Assembly (NCBI RefSeq): GCF_048544455.1
Contig: NC_133530.1
Span: 20,017,748-20,081,747 of the forward strand
Origin: Silene latifolia
Taxonomy: Eukaryota; Streptophyta; Magnoliopsida; Caryophyllales; Caryophyllaceae
Length of the DNA: 64,000 bases
Direction: 5' to 3'
Positions within the stretch are counted from its first letter, which is position 1. Every line of letters begins with the position of its first letter. Below the pieces are notes generated by a model. That model ran no database searches, was not told the origin of the DNA, and saw only the letters and a list, made by a program, of their open reading frames with translations. A program made the position numbers and the translations under genes. Positions 51,559 through 62,591 of this stretch are shown here, in pieces.

Positions 51559-52117
51559 TGTTTTTCGTTTATTATCTTTCGTCTCAATCATTTGTTCACC
51601 GTACCTCACAAGGAATAATGATCGAGATGATTGAGTAATAATCTAAAAGAAATAATTTAGTAATATTTTGGCTATATGGCACTTTGCATTATATTAGTGC
51701 CTTGTTTTCTTTCGGTTCTGTTTGCATTTTTAAAATTTGTTCTCATGATTATATTGATGAATCTCAGCACTAGCAAAACAACTACACAATATCTCCGGTG
51801 GTATCGAAATTCAATACCAACTTCCAGTGGTACAGTTAGGGCGGAGGAGCCTCTTGACTTCACTCTTCTCTATTTCTTCAGTGGGAGACCAACATATGAT
51901 TCTTCACATGTAGTATCGTATTTTCCTCTATTTAAAGATTAGATCTTTCAGGATGAAATCATGATTATGTTTTGCAGTGGCTCAAAAATTCATTTAAATA
52001 GAAAATTAGGCAGCGGAATGTAGCGATCACGACATTCTCGTCATGGATAATTTTTTTTGTATGTTAAATGTGTATGATATTTCATGAGAGGGGGAGAAGA
52101 TAATGATGGTGACGATA
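51559..52117. other. Spacer between A4 and the foldback element, no gene
   Basis: The first 200 bases are duplicated A-type 3' flank. An open stretch at 51676-51942 spans CACTAGCAAAACAACTACAC near 51768, which might be a transposon end; nothing else is recognised. Confidence 0.4.
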
Positions 52118-52870
52118 ATTTGGGTTAATTTGCATATAATCCCATAGTTTGAGGTTATGCGCAATTTGCCCCCAAGTAATTTTCAAACGTGCAATTTAAC
52201 CCCAAACGTTTGAGATTATGTGCAAATTAACCCAAATTTAACTTTCCGGCAATTTTACAACTACTACCACCAGCCCCACCACCATTAAACACTCCCCCAC
52301 CCCCTATTTCATCCTAACTTTCATATCCCATTCAATCTAGCATCAACTAATAAGCCTTGAGCAAGTAATTCGATCAAAAGCATACAATCACTTAATCTCA
52401 AACGATATAGAATACCCAATAATCCAGAAACGCACCATACTACACTTAGTATTGTCCCATATTAATACGGTGTCCCTATCTCTTTTGACTTTCATTTTCC
52501 AGAAACACACCTCACCGTTCCCACATAATTTCCGTAACATTTCTTTTAAAAAAAACAATGATAAATTCTGGAGCTTAGTATTACCATCATCAACAAAAAA
52601 CCTCATATAGTCATATTAGCAACTTGTATTAATAGTACCTGAAAGGAGTTACTCTCCGGATATGGGATAGGAGAGTTAGGATGGGACGTGGGATGGAGGA
52701 GTGTTTGATGGTGGTGGGGAGGGTGGTAATAGTTGTAAAATTGCCGGAAAGTTAAATTAGATTGATTTGCACATAATTTAAGACGTTTGAGGGTTAAATT
52801 GCTCATTTGAAAACGTTTGGGGGCAAATTGCATATAGCCCCAAACTTTTGGGGGCAATTTACTACTTTTT
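52118..52870. mobile_element. Foldback/MULE-like element with about 230-bp inverted repeats
   Basis: The left arm (about 52122-52345) and the inverted right arm (about 52640-52866) share long blocks. These include GCAATTTGCCCCCAA, CAATTTAACCC, TTATGTGCAAAT, TTTAACTTTCCGGCAATTTT with ACAACTA, and CCCCACCACCAT with AAACACTCC. About 300 bp lie between the arms. Long inverted arms without a transposase suit a non-autonomous Mutator-like or foldback element. The target duplication was not resolved. Confidence 0.7.
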
Positions 52871-53081
52871 CCACATAGCCTGTAAAGATGAAGGGGAAGA
52901 GTTTCTAATTTATTTTATTGGGCTAATTATGTCAATTAGGCCCATAGGACGGTCTTATGTGATAATACAATGTATATAGGATAGAATATACTCCGTATAA
53001 TTTTATTCTTTGCAACATCTTATTTTCTAAATTTTCCAAAAAAATCCCTCACAGGAGAAATTCTGCCGGTGCAAACATACA

Positions 53082-53128
53082 ATGGCAGGCATTGCTTTTG
53101 CGCGAAGAGCACTAAAGCATATTACCCC
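53082..53128 (+). pseudogene. B4 presequence exon fragment (5' of the hAT insertion)
   Basis: ATGGCAGGCATTGCTTTTGC and the following codons encode MAGIAFARRALKHITP, the start of a type B gene. It is preceded by the usual B leader (GCAACATCTT...CCCTCACAGGAGAAATT). It is cut at the end of ATTACCCC (53121-53128) by the hAT element. The rest of the gene resumes in the matching frame at 57212. Confidence 0.9.
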
Positions 53129-55001
53129 CAGGGGCGAAGCCAGAATTCTAAATATGGGGTAGCGAAAAAATATACATCATAATCGTAAAAATAAAGTAAA
53201 ATTCGTGGCGCGCGAGAAAAAAATTTAAGTAATGATTTCTAATTATGACAATCTAACACGAAAGAAACAAACAATAAACCGCGACAAAAACCTTATATCC
53301 AATTTTTCCATATTTTTTTATCTCGTTTCAATAGTTACTGAATGAGAGGATCCCATTATATAAAATACAACTCAATTATTAATATTAAATGATTTTTTTT
53401 GTTTATAAAACACACCGTCTTATCACGGTATCTTATCTATAATTCGTGCCCTCTTTTTTATTGCTAAGATCAATCATGCAAATTTTTATTTTCTTAGAAA
53501 ACTACTAAGGCCAAAAAAATTCAAGTGATTCAATTAAAGAGAAAAAAAGAAGATTCTAGTACTAAACATCAATAATTAGAAAATTTTAGAAAAATAATAA
53601 TCTTAAAGAGGGATTTTAATGAATTTGTTTGAGATTTTCCACCAATCATATATTATATTAAAGAAGAAACCGTTTGCCACATGTCAAAACTACAAAGAAA
53701 TGGCCACGTGTCAGCTTATTATGTATGGGCTGCCAAATCAAAGATTTCAAAAGATCATGAAATGATCAATTGACCATCCTTGCGTAAAAATGGAAACAAC
53801 CTTCAATTAGGTTTTGACCACTATATTTCAAAATCCCGTGATTTTTTATTCTTCTAAATTTGAGCAGTAAATCAATTAAATTAATGGCAAGTTTTAACAA
53901 AATTTCCAATTATTTTTGCTCAATTATTTAGTTTCCTTGGAAAATAACGGTAATCAATGTTCCAGTTTTAATGCTTTTAGACTTTCTATCACCTACTTCC
54001 TCCGTCCCAGTGATATATTTATACTTGCTTTATTTCTCCCTCGCAAAATAAAGAAAGTGTAAACTGTAAACATATCTCCGCAACAGAGAGAGTAAATTTT
54101 TAGCGAGCATATCCACTAAGCGATAGATCAGAGCATAGCAATTATCGTGCATGCTTAGCTTGCAATGTGCACTTATTAGAAGCTATTCATTTTGTAAGGT
54201 AACATTTGATCAAATAGACAAATACGATTAGAATACATTATTTGGTATTTGTTAAAATTAGAAACTAATATGAAGGTGAGAAAATTTCATGAAACAATTT
54301 CTAATGTTGTGAAATAGATTGTTATATAACAATAAACCATAGTCAGATTTTCAAACAAAACCGTCTTTTGAAAAAAATTATCATAAGACGTATCCATATA
54401 ACGAGATAATTAATATTGATTAAATTAGTTGGTTTCGCATAGTATTATTATTTTTTTGTATTGCACTATTCAAATATCTCTTGAAATGTACAAGAGCATA
54501 CTCTTATATGATATCGAGTTCTTAAAGGGTCTATATTAGGTTTAATAATAGGACATGATCACATTAGATTATCGTTTGGTTGAGAAACGAAAAATCTTGA
54601 TAACATATTATCGTAATTATTCTATCTAGCTAAGAGTTTAGTTGGCGTTTCAATTTTTTTTGTTTCGATTGAACTCTTCAAGCTCAATCGTTCATATTAG
54701 AGAAATTTGTTTGCAGACGAATAAATGCTTTACACTTGAATGAAATTGTGATTTACGAACTCAAGGAAAGTAGGAAACAAGTTAATTCAAACGCCAATTT
54801 GTAAGCTAATTTTATAACTGTTTAAAATTAAATTAATAGGAAAAAAAAAGATAATAATCTTAATCAACAATAGTGGGTGAAGTACATAAAAGCAATGAGA
54901 TTTAACATAGGGTAATACTCATATTAATCTCTCCATTTAAATTTATTGTCTGTTCTTCTATATTGGGTGGATTTAAAAAAACACAATAAGACAAAAGATT
55001 C

Positions 55002-55022
55002 GTCGCAAGCTAAGCTTGCGAC
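55002..55022. repeat. Perfect palindrome with one-base centre
   Basis: Arms GTCGCAAGCT and AGCTTGCGAC around a single A. Related words (TTAGCTTGCAATG, near 54156) occur elsewhere in the Helitron. Function unknown. Confidence 0.9.
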
Positions 55023-56368
55023 AGGTCAAGCATGTGGGGTCAAATTTGGAATTAAATCGTGTTTTGTTGAGATTCCGTCTAATCTACACTTTATATCGCA
55101 ATATTAGGCAAATAAATTTGTTACCTTCGTTTAGGTAAATTTTATTTAAGGAACAAAAATTAGAATTATGTCATTTTTTTTTTCAATTTTTTTTTTTTGT
55201 TTATCATATTGTTCATTTTCAATTTGAAAATGTGCATTAGACCCAACAAGGGACTTGATAACTGTTGGGAGCCATTGATTGTGTTGTTTTATTTAGTTTC
55301 GCTTCTTCCTTTTTTATAATTTTATATTTATACTTCAAATATTAGAGAATATTAGATAGAATAAGATAATAGGAAAGATGTTATCTATGTTAAATTGTTA
55401 ATTTATACTCGATAATGTTATTGGTATTTTAGATCAATGTTACTGTTTTACCATCAATGTTCTTTTATAGTAGCACATCTTGATGTATATATACTTCGTA
55501 TTGAATGCCACGTGTCATAACCAGGTGAAAGACTATATATTAAAATATTATTACCATATATTATCATAATCATATATTATATTTCCCAAATCGTTAATTG
55601 TTAAGAATTGTAAATTTACCTCAAATAACAATAATGTGATTTGCGTTATATTTGGTAGATGTAATTTGAATACTATCCTCATTAACTTCAAACAAAGATC
55701 TCCCACAAGATTAAGAAAAAAGGGTTCATTTCCAATTAATATTCCAATTAGAAAATTAGCATATTAATTTGGCCAAATTCATACAAAATGATTTGGATTA
55801 TGATTATTCCAATTATGTCTATTCTCATTAACGTCAAAAAGGGATTCCTTTCCAATGTCAAAATCATTTGTTTATCTTTGATATTCTTGGTGTGAGGTCT
55901 TTTAATCAAAGGTACGAGTAAATAAATGAATTGGACTAAAGAGTATATTTCAAGAAATATAACTAACATAGAAATTCAATGACGTAGAAATTCACAACGG
56001 TTATGGTTTGTTTTTACCACCATTTTGATACTTCACATTATAAAATGCATAGGGTATTTCTTAAAATGGGGTTAAATAACACCGTACTTGGATGGATCGG
56101 ACAAGCTTATTATTAATCCCTAGATATTATTCTTTTGTCATATGGATTTTATTTGATCCGTTTTAAGTTTAAGACTAGGTATTAGAATTTAGAACGTAAA
56201 CATTGATATGTCAACGGGGTACGAAAACCATTTTATACATCTTTATTTAAATGCGTATGAGAACGTAAACATTGATACGTCAACGGGGTAGGAAAATAAC
56301 ATGTGTCGCATTGCAATAGTTCCAATTTGGGTAATAACAATTCGGTAAATAAAATATGAAGTTTCATA

Positions 56369-56588
56369 CTCCCTTGAGTCCTTTCGTCCCGATCATTCAT
56401 TCGGTTGCCTTTGGTTTGGACACAAATGGCAAGAAAAGAGGAGAGGTCAATTATTAAATATCAAGTTAATCAAATTGAGTGTGGAGTATCAAATTGCTTA
56501 TCAAAGGCATTCCTAAAATATAAAGGCACACAATTGATTGAGACAACCTAAAATGGAATAAGCAAACAAATGAGTGGGACAAAGGGAG
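56369..56588. mobile_element. MITE with CTCCCTT ends and TTTCATA duplication
   Basis: The ends CTCCCTTGAGTCC-TTTCGTCCC and (inverted right) CTCCCTTTGTCCCACTCATT are alike. TTTCATA occurs on both sides (56362-56368 and 56589-56595). 220 bp, noncoding, inside the Helitron. Confidence 0.6.
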
Positions 56589-57211
56589 TTTCATATAAGG
56601 AGTTAATTATCCATTGTCTTACACAATTCGGGTTCAAATCAAGCTTTGGTCCTAAATTTGGGTGTCAGGTAGGGTTATTCAGATTCGCTCAATTTGGACA
56701 AGTCTAAGTTATCTCCGCCGCCTACTTCGACTATTTGCCAATAACTTATCAAAAGTCGAGGAAAAAAATCATAGTATTTCGAATAAAAAAAATCATAGTA
56801 TCAAAAGTGTATGGGTAGTAGACAAAGTGAAATTTTCTAAAATTTAATAATTTACTAAATCCAAAAAATATGTAAGTTGTTACTTTTAATAATACTTTCC
56901 GTTTCCACCCGTGCAGTGCACGGGTTCAAAAACTAGTTAAGAAATATTTAATGAGGTTGATGAGAAAAAGTCGAAAACAATGAAAAAAAGGATGGGTCTG
57001 GGTTTCGAACACTTGACTTGCTGCTTGAAATTTTCTTAACCTTACCAGTGGAACGCACACCCTATACTGTCATTTTAGCGCTATTCTTTGTTATTATCCT
57101 GTTATTATGACAGTTAGGGTAGCAGGAAATCGATTTCTCAATTATTATTTTTTTGCTCGGGGTAGCGGCGGCCACCCTTTGCCACCGCCTGGCTTCGCCC
57201 CTGATTACCCC

Positions 57212-58307
57212 AATGATCCGTACCAGCACAATAACCGCCACGAGACGGTTCTCAATGATATTACCGCCGACACCGTCACCATGGCTACGAGTATCGACCG
57301 ATATGAATGCCACATTAGTTCTTGGCTTTGACAATTTCTACAACATTGTAGACAAGAGACTTGTCAAGCTTGACGTGTTAGATGTATATTGTCTCTGTAA
57401 TCACTTTTTATGCCTTGGATCAAGTCGCGGGACACTTGCATTTATCGGCCAAGGTGGAGGATTTTATGTCGCGTTACCCTACGGTGGTGGAGGATACGAG
57501 TGCGCCTGCCATAGCCCGGACTCTTTGACCCGATTTTACACTAAACTCGGCGATCAATACAACGATGTTGTAGCAGTTCTTTGTTATCCCACGAATCACT
57601 CAAAAAATCCAAGCCCTGACAACTTCCATGATTTTAATGTTCATTGGCCAAATAGTGGTTGGGCTAGGTACCCTAACCTATTCCACAAAGACGATCCACC
57701 TATTGTATATTGTAAGAAGACTAATACGGTTTATAAGCTTTCCTGTTATGGTAATGAACACGGTCCATGGGTTGTTGAACTATGGGATATGTCTGATGAC
57801 CGTATAAATGTCACTTCTCGGATTAATGTAGCGCTCGATTCTAGTTATGAGATTGAGTCCTTTGACAGGGAGTTGAGGGCGCGGTGTCATCAGGATAGAT
57901 ACTTGGTGTTGACTGGAGACGAGGGTGGGCGAGGAGACCTCGTTTTGTACCTGGTCGTAAGGTACCATAATAGGGAGCTGGGCATTTCGCAGACGCGTGC
58001 TGTGGACGTGTTTAGGTTTGATTTGGTCGGGGGGAAGATGAGTTATACGAAAAGGCTTGATCATCACGCCTTTTTCATAGGGCAACGAAGTGACCCCTTT
58101 GCGATACCAGTTGAGCAATGTGGTCCTGGTGAGTTAAATCCTGATTCGGTTTATATAGCAGATGATTTAAGGGTGTTTGATTTGAAAGACGGATTCATAA
58201 CACCTATTCTAGACACAGGGGATCTCTCCATGACACGATTTCAGTCATTATGGATTCGTCCTAGAACACACAAGCAGATTGAAAGTAGTCGGGGAATGCT
58301 AGTGTGA
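57212..58307 (+). pseudogene. B4, main body of the hAT-interrupted type B DUF295-like gene
   Basis: It resumes after the second ATTACCCC (57204-57211). The first ATG here is 57213 (MIRTSTITATRRFS), still leaving half the presequence, then SPWLRVSTDM, NFYNIVDKRLVKLD, GSSRGTLAFIGQ, VHWPNSGWARYPNLFHKDDPPIVY, RYLVLTGDEGGRGD, FRFDLVGGKMSYTKRLDHHAFFIG and SVYIADDLRVFDLKDGFITP. There are no stops or shifts to the end at 58307. The coding body is complete, but it is separated from its promoter and first 16 codons by 4.1 kb. It is either silent or expressed from a start inside or just after the transposon with a shortened presequence. Confidence 0.85.
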
Positions 58308-58900
58308 CTACAGCCCATAGGTCATTTAAATCATTTACTTAATGCTTAATGCTTAATTATCTCTTTTCTGAAATACTCCATTAGAGCATGATTCCATTCA
58401 GGTCATCACGGCCATGAAAAATAAAGCCGATGTGAGAAATTCTTTCGGAATTAATTTTAGATGATATTCAGTGATGGTCTTTATTGCTAGTTTGAGTTTT
58501 GTTCATCGTCAATCAATCATGTTTGTAATTGTACACAACTTGGCAGAACTCCAAATTAAACTCTTCAACTGCTACAGCATTTGATTTTGAACTGACCCCG
58601 AAGCACTTATCGAACCCGCGAAGGTATTAAATTTGCGCAATTTCCCCTCAAACTTCCATTATTCACAAATCCGCGGTTTAATTCACTAATCATTCTGCTT
58701 TGATAAAGAGTATAATTAATGTGATCAATAAGAGAATTACGATAAATATCTTTTAAAATGGTTGCTAAAAAAAAAAAAAAAAATACTTCGCATATTCTAT
58801 CCTATGATCATATTATCACCAAGTATATCTATAGCTTTTCAAACAAGAAACTCTTCTAACCTAAAATTTCGATTGCCAAATATTCACGTGGACATACCGA
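58308..58900. other. Spacer B4-A5, duplicated array flank
   Basis: It contains the B-type 3' flank (CATTCAGGTCATCACGGCC at 58394, GTTTGAGTTTTGTTCATCG at 58490) also seen near B1/B2 and at 49870-50090. Then comes the upstream flank of A genes (AGCTTTTCAAACAAGAAACTC, 58833). No gene. Confidence 0.6.
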
Positions 58901-58905
58901 AAATA

Positions 58906-58986
58906 ACCCGATTAACCTATTTTCGAGGTCTAATATAAACTCCTCGGTAATTAGCCACTTACCCTAAACTGTTAAAAGAATTCATC
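58906..58986 (+). promoter_or_regulatory. Conserved leader of A5 with AATATAAA box
   Basis: CCGATTAACCTATTTTCGAGG, AATATAAA at 58932-58939, CTTACCCTAAACTGT, then the ATG at 58987. Same order as A3 and A4. Confidence 0.5.
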
Positions 58987-60033
58987 ATGGCTCTACGCAG
59001 TATTCTCAATCATTGTGTCCACAAAATAAAACCCTATAGACAATTTTCATCATCAACATTAATTTCTAAAAACTCGTACAAGTCATCTTTGCCAATATTA
59101 TCAACACCATGGCTTATGCTTCCCCCTGACGTTAAAGACGGTCCGAATGGTCCAACTGATAACTACTTGAATATAATTGACAAATCAATTGTCAAGATTG
59201 ACCGTCCGACAGCACATGGGAGCGTTCCATTCAACACAGTGTGTGTGGGGTCGGCCAAAGGATGGGTTGCATTCGATTGTGATTCGGATGGTAGTGTATT
59301 CCTGGCTAATCCGTACACTGAAGCGCGTTGTCACAAGTTACCAGCGCCTTCCGAGTATTCTATATATAAAGAAGGGTTACATTTTACTTTGGCTGGTGAT
59401 CCAATGTCAAACAACTTTGAACTTGTACTAGAAGAGAAGGGAGTATTTTATCGTAAATTATTATGTCTAGCGGCGTATAACAGGAAGGCGGACACTTTGT
59501 ACAAATTACACTTTGAGGATTCCGGGAAACTCCAGCTTATTACCAGTTCGTATCCTTTAGAGGGCGATGAAACCGGGGATAAGAGTCGTGTTTTGTCTTT
59601 GTTTTTGGATCGGGAAGTTATAATAAAATATAATGGTGAGGATTCATGGGACAATAGTGTCGAGAAATACCTGGTGGTAATCGAAGGAAATAATCCTAGT
59701 CTTTTTCTGGTCATTAGGTATTTAGCTAAAGAGGTCAGGGTTGGATGCGAGACTAAAGATATCAAATTATTTAAGATTGATTTAGAGGACGGAGGAAAAT
59801 TGGAATGCGTAGAGTCCATAGGTGATCAGGCGCTCTTCTTAGGAAGAAATAGCGAGCCGTTTTTCATTTCAACTCGCGAATGTTCAGGGATCAAGTCGAA
59901 TTGTGTGTATATTGCTGAGGATCTCGGTTACTATGACTTGGAAACAAAATGCATAACACCATTTCTTTCACTTGGGGATCTTACCAATATTCGTCCTCAA
60001 GTTTACTGGATTGCTCCTCCCTCTTTTATTTGA
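58987..60033 (+). CDS. Type A organellar DUF295/KIB1-4 beta-propeller-like protein (A5)
   Basis: 348 residues, intronless, the shortest intact A protein. Presequence MALRSILNHCVHKIKPYRQFSSS with RQFSS; then TPWLMLPPDVKDG and GSAKGWVAFDCDSDGSVFLANPY. The variable segment between NNFELV and AAYNRKADTLYKL is only about 16 residues. The next block (KLQLITSSYPLEGDETGDKSRV) has also diverged from A3/A4 (KLQIICWYPLGDDENGKKKRV). C-terminal blocks intact (DIKLFKIDLEDGGKLECVESIGDQALFLG, EPFFISTRECSG, CVYIAEDLGYYDLETKC). B5 follows in the same direction. No damage; likely functional. Role unknown beyond the organellar DUF295 family. Confidence 0.85.
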   Translation: MALRSILNHCVHKIKPYRQFSSSTLISKNSYKSSLPILSTPWLMLPPDVKDGPNGPTDNYLNIIDKSIVKIDRPTAHGSVPFNTVCVGSAKGWVAFDCDSDGSVFLANPYTEARCHKLPAPSEYSIYKEGLHFTLAGDPMSNNFELVLEEKGVFYRKLLCLAAYNRKADTLYKLHFEDSGKLQLITSSYPLEGDETGDKSRVLSLFLDREVIIKYNGEDSWDNSVEKYLVVIEGNNPSLFLVIRYLAKEVRVGCETKDIKLFKIDLEDGGKLECVESIGDQALFLGRNSEPFFISTRECSGIKSNCVYIAEDLGYYDLETKCITPFLSLGDLTNIRPQVYWIAPPSFI

Positions 60034-61457
60034 TGGTATTCAACCATATACACCCTCCAATTTACTAGTTGTTTACGTTTGATTAAAATACCGAGTATGT
60101 TTTGTTTTGCATTGCATTAGTGCCTTGTTTTCTTCGGGTGTGGTTTTCTTAGTTGGCCTTTGGTTTTTTAAAATTTGTTCTGATGATTATATATATAATT
60201 GATAGAATTTAAAATTGTCGATTTTTACTACTCGTAATTTTTAATAGAGACAGACGTTGGGGTAATTCACCCCCAAAACAGTTTCGTCTGCTCCTATACA
60301 AGCATGTCTTGGCTCGCACAGGTTCGTCTGGTTGCACACTAGGGGATCGAAGGATTTCCGGTCAGATTTGTTATAGGTTGGGTATATAAGGCTCATTGTG
60401 GAATGCAAATGTGGACATACATGATTCGCCGCTATTTTTGGTGCGCATTAGACAAACCAGTGAAAAGTTACCCTAGAATAACATGCTTGAAATCAAGAAG
60501 GCATAGCCTCAAATCATAAATACTTCATAAAATTACTCTTGAGGAGGCTGAGAACCTTGGGAATTTCGTCAAAGTTTTAATCATTAGACTTTACCCATAC
60601 TGACAAGTGTTAGAATGGTTTATGTTTTGATAATGTATGAAAGTGAAAATTAGGATGATCCAGAAAAATTAGGATGATAAAAAAAAAATTAGGATTAATT
60701 TAGTAAAAAGGTCATTCGTGCCGTGTTCGTGTTTAGAGAACTCAACCCAACCCGACCCAATTAATTATCGTGTCTGGTCATGTCGACCTACTTACATAAA
60801 TGAGTCATTTAACTTCAACTCATTTAGCTTCAACCCAAACCGTTAATTTCGTGCACAGTTCGTGCCGTGTCAATGTTTGGAAGCTCTAGTTATGAACTTG
60901 ACCTATTGACCCGATTAAATTGATGACCAGCAAATTATTAAGCTTAATATTAATTAAAATAAAAGTGATTTAATTTTTAATAATTTGATACGTTGGACTT
61001 AATAATGGACTAACTAAACTAAATAATGGTAAAAAAAAAAAACTAATTTTAATGGTTCAAAATTAAAGTAATGCGATAAAATAACTAGATCGATCATGAC
61101 CTGATCCAAAATGACTTGACCCAATAACAACTCGGGCCGAAAAAATAGGCTGACCCGGACCCAATAGGTCTCGACCGAAACTCTACCTGATTGACCCAAT
61201 TGCCACCTCTACCCATGCCTAAGGTTGATTACGCCCTACTTGTGGGATATTTTCTTTAGGCACTCGTTCGAAAATAATGAATTGGATTATTACGGGTTGT
61301 CTATCGGATGTGGGTTAGGCAGGTTATATTTAGCAATCGGACTTTAGGTATTTTTCTTGTTTGCAAAGCTTTAGGTATCTTTTTCCCTTTATCAAAATCT
61401 TAAAAGATATTAATACAAATCAAGGCAATTTTCTCGAAAGAATCCTTCAAACCTACA
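60034..61457. other. Spacer A5-B5, no gene
   Basis: It begins with duplicated A-type 3' flank (matching 27085-27330 in part). From about 60700 to 61210 there are CAACCCGACCC, GTGCCGTGTC and GACCCGG motifs with rough inverted arrangement, suggestive of an old MITE-like repeat. Nothing coding. Confidence 0.45.
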
Positions 61458-62591
61458 ATGGCAAGCATTGCTTTTGCACGAAGAGCACTTAAGCATATTA
61501 CCTCAATGGCCCGTACCAGCACGACAACCGCCATGAGACGGTTCTCGGCATTACCGCTGTCACCGTCACCATGGCTGCGAGTACCGGCTGATATGGGTGA
61601 CTCAGAGTTTGTTGAGTTTGACAATTTCTACAACATTGTAGACAAGAGACTTGTCAAGCTTGAAACGCTGGATACATATTGTCCCGGTAGTTTTCACATA
61701 TTTAACGTTGGATCAAGTCGCGGGTCACTCGCATTTTTTGGCGAAAATGGAAGGGTGTATATCGGGTTTGCCTATACTGGCGGAGGAGACAAGTTAAGCT
61801 GCCCCAAATTCGAGCATGACCCCCATTCCTTGACCCGATTTTACACTAGACTCGGCGATCAATTCGGCGATGTTGAAACATTTCTTTGTTATCCCACGTA
61901 TCACTCCAAAAATCCAACCCCTGACAACTTCCATGATTTTTATGTTTATTGGCCAAATAGTGGTTGGACTAGGTACCCTAACCTATTCCACAAAGACGAT
62001 CCACCTATCGTATATTGTTTGAAGGCTAAAACCGTTTATAAGCTTTCTTGTTATGGTAATGAACACGGTCCATGGGTTGTTGAACTATGGGATATGTCCG
62101 ATGATCGTATAAATGTCACTTCTCGGATTAATGTAGTGTTCGATTCTAGTTATGAGATTGGGACCATTGGGAGGGAGTTGAGGGCGCGGTGTCATCAGGA
62201 TAGATACTTGGTGTTGACTGGAGACGAGGGTGGGCGAGGAGACCCGGTTTTGTACCTAGTTGTAAGGCATCATAACAGGGAGCTAGGCGTTTCTCAGACA
62301 CGTGCAGTTGATGTGTTTAGGTTTGATTTGGTCGGGAACAAAATGAGTTATACGACAAAGCTTGATAATCACGCTTTCTTCATAGGGAAAAGAAGTGACT
62401 CGTTTTCCATACCAGTTGAGCAATGTGGTCCTGGTGGGTTAAAACCCGATTCAGTTTATATAGCAGATGATTTAAGGGTGTTCGATCTGAAAGACGGATC
62501 CATAATGCCTATCCTAGACACAGGGGATCTCTTGATGACGCGATTTCAGTCATTATGGATTCCTCCACCATCACACAACCAGGTCATTTAA
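61458..62591 (+). CDS. Type B organellar DUF295/KIB1-4 beta-propeller-like protein (B5)
   Basis: 377 residues, intronless. Presequence MASIAFARRALKHITSMART with RRFSA at about 27-31, then SPWLRVPADM. It contains NFYNIVDKRLVKLE, GSSRGSLAFFGENGRVYIG, VYWPNSGWTRYPNLFHKDDPPIVY, KLSCYGNEHGPWVVELWDMSDDRINVTSRINV, RYLVLTGDEGGRGD, FRFDLVGNKMSYTTKLDNHAFFIG and SVYIADDLRVFDLKDGSIMPILD. The PNSGW block groups it with B4, and it has no Asp run. It ends shortly after PPPSHN, compared with the longer tails of B1 and B2. No damage; likely functional. Confidence 0.85.
   Translation: MASIAFARRALKHITSMARTSTTTAMRRFSALPLSPSPWLRVPADMGDSEFVEFDNFYNIVDKRLVKLETLDTYCPGSFHIFNVGSSRGSLAFFGENGRVYIGFAYTGGGDKLSCPKFEHDPHSLTRFYTRLGDQFGDVETFLCYPTYHSKNPTPDNFHDFYVYWPNSGWTRYPNLFHKDDPPIVYCLKAKTVYKLSCYGNEHGPWVVELWDMSDDRINVTSRINVVFDSSYEIGTIGRELRARCHQDRYLVLTGDEGGRGDPVLYLVVRHHNRELGVSQTRAVDVFRFDLVGNKMSYTTKLDNHAFFIGKRSDSFSIPVEQCGPGGLKPDSVYIADDLRVFDLKDGSIMPILDTGDLLMTRFQSLWIPPPSHNQVI

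Larger units (their letters stand above)
53646..56936 (+). mobile_element. Non-autonomous Helitron nested in the hAT element (3.3 kb)
   Basis: The 3' end has the hairpin CCCGTGCAGTGCACGGG (56908-56924), then TTCAAAAACTAG and T (56925-56937). The 5' end TCATATATTATATTAAAG follows an A at 53645, giving insertion between A and T as Helitrons do. No Rep/helicase coding. It carries at least two MITE-like pieces (53998-54092 and 56369-56588) and the palindrome at 55002. Confidence 0.7.
53129..57203. mobile_element. hAT-superfamily element inserted in B4 (non-autonomous, 4.1 kb)
   Basis: Perfect 15-bp inverted ends CAGGGGCGAAGCCAG (53129-53143 and inverted at 57189-57203) are flanked by the exact 8-bp duplication ATTACCCC (53121-53128 and 57204-57211), the hAT hallmark. 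No transposase reading exists inside. Most of its length is a Helitron (53646-56936) that jumped in later; without it the hAT element is only about 0.8 kb. Confidence 0.95.

Noticed and set aside
4852-62591. Annotating the DUF295-like genes as F-box proteins
   Set aside because: No F-box is found before the propeller region; the N-termini are organelle presequences.
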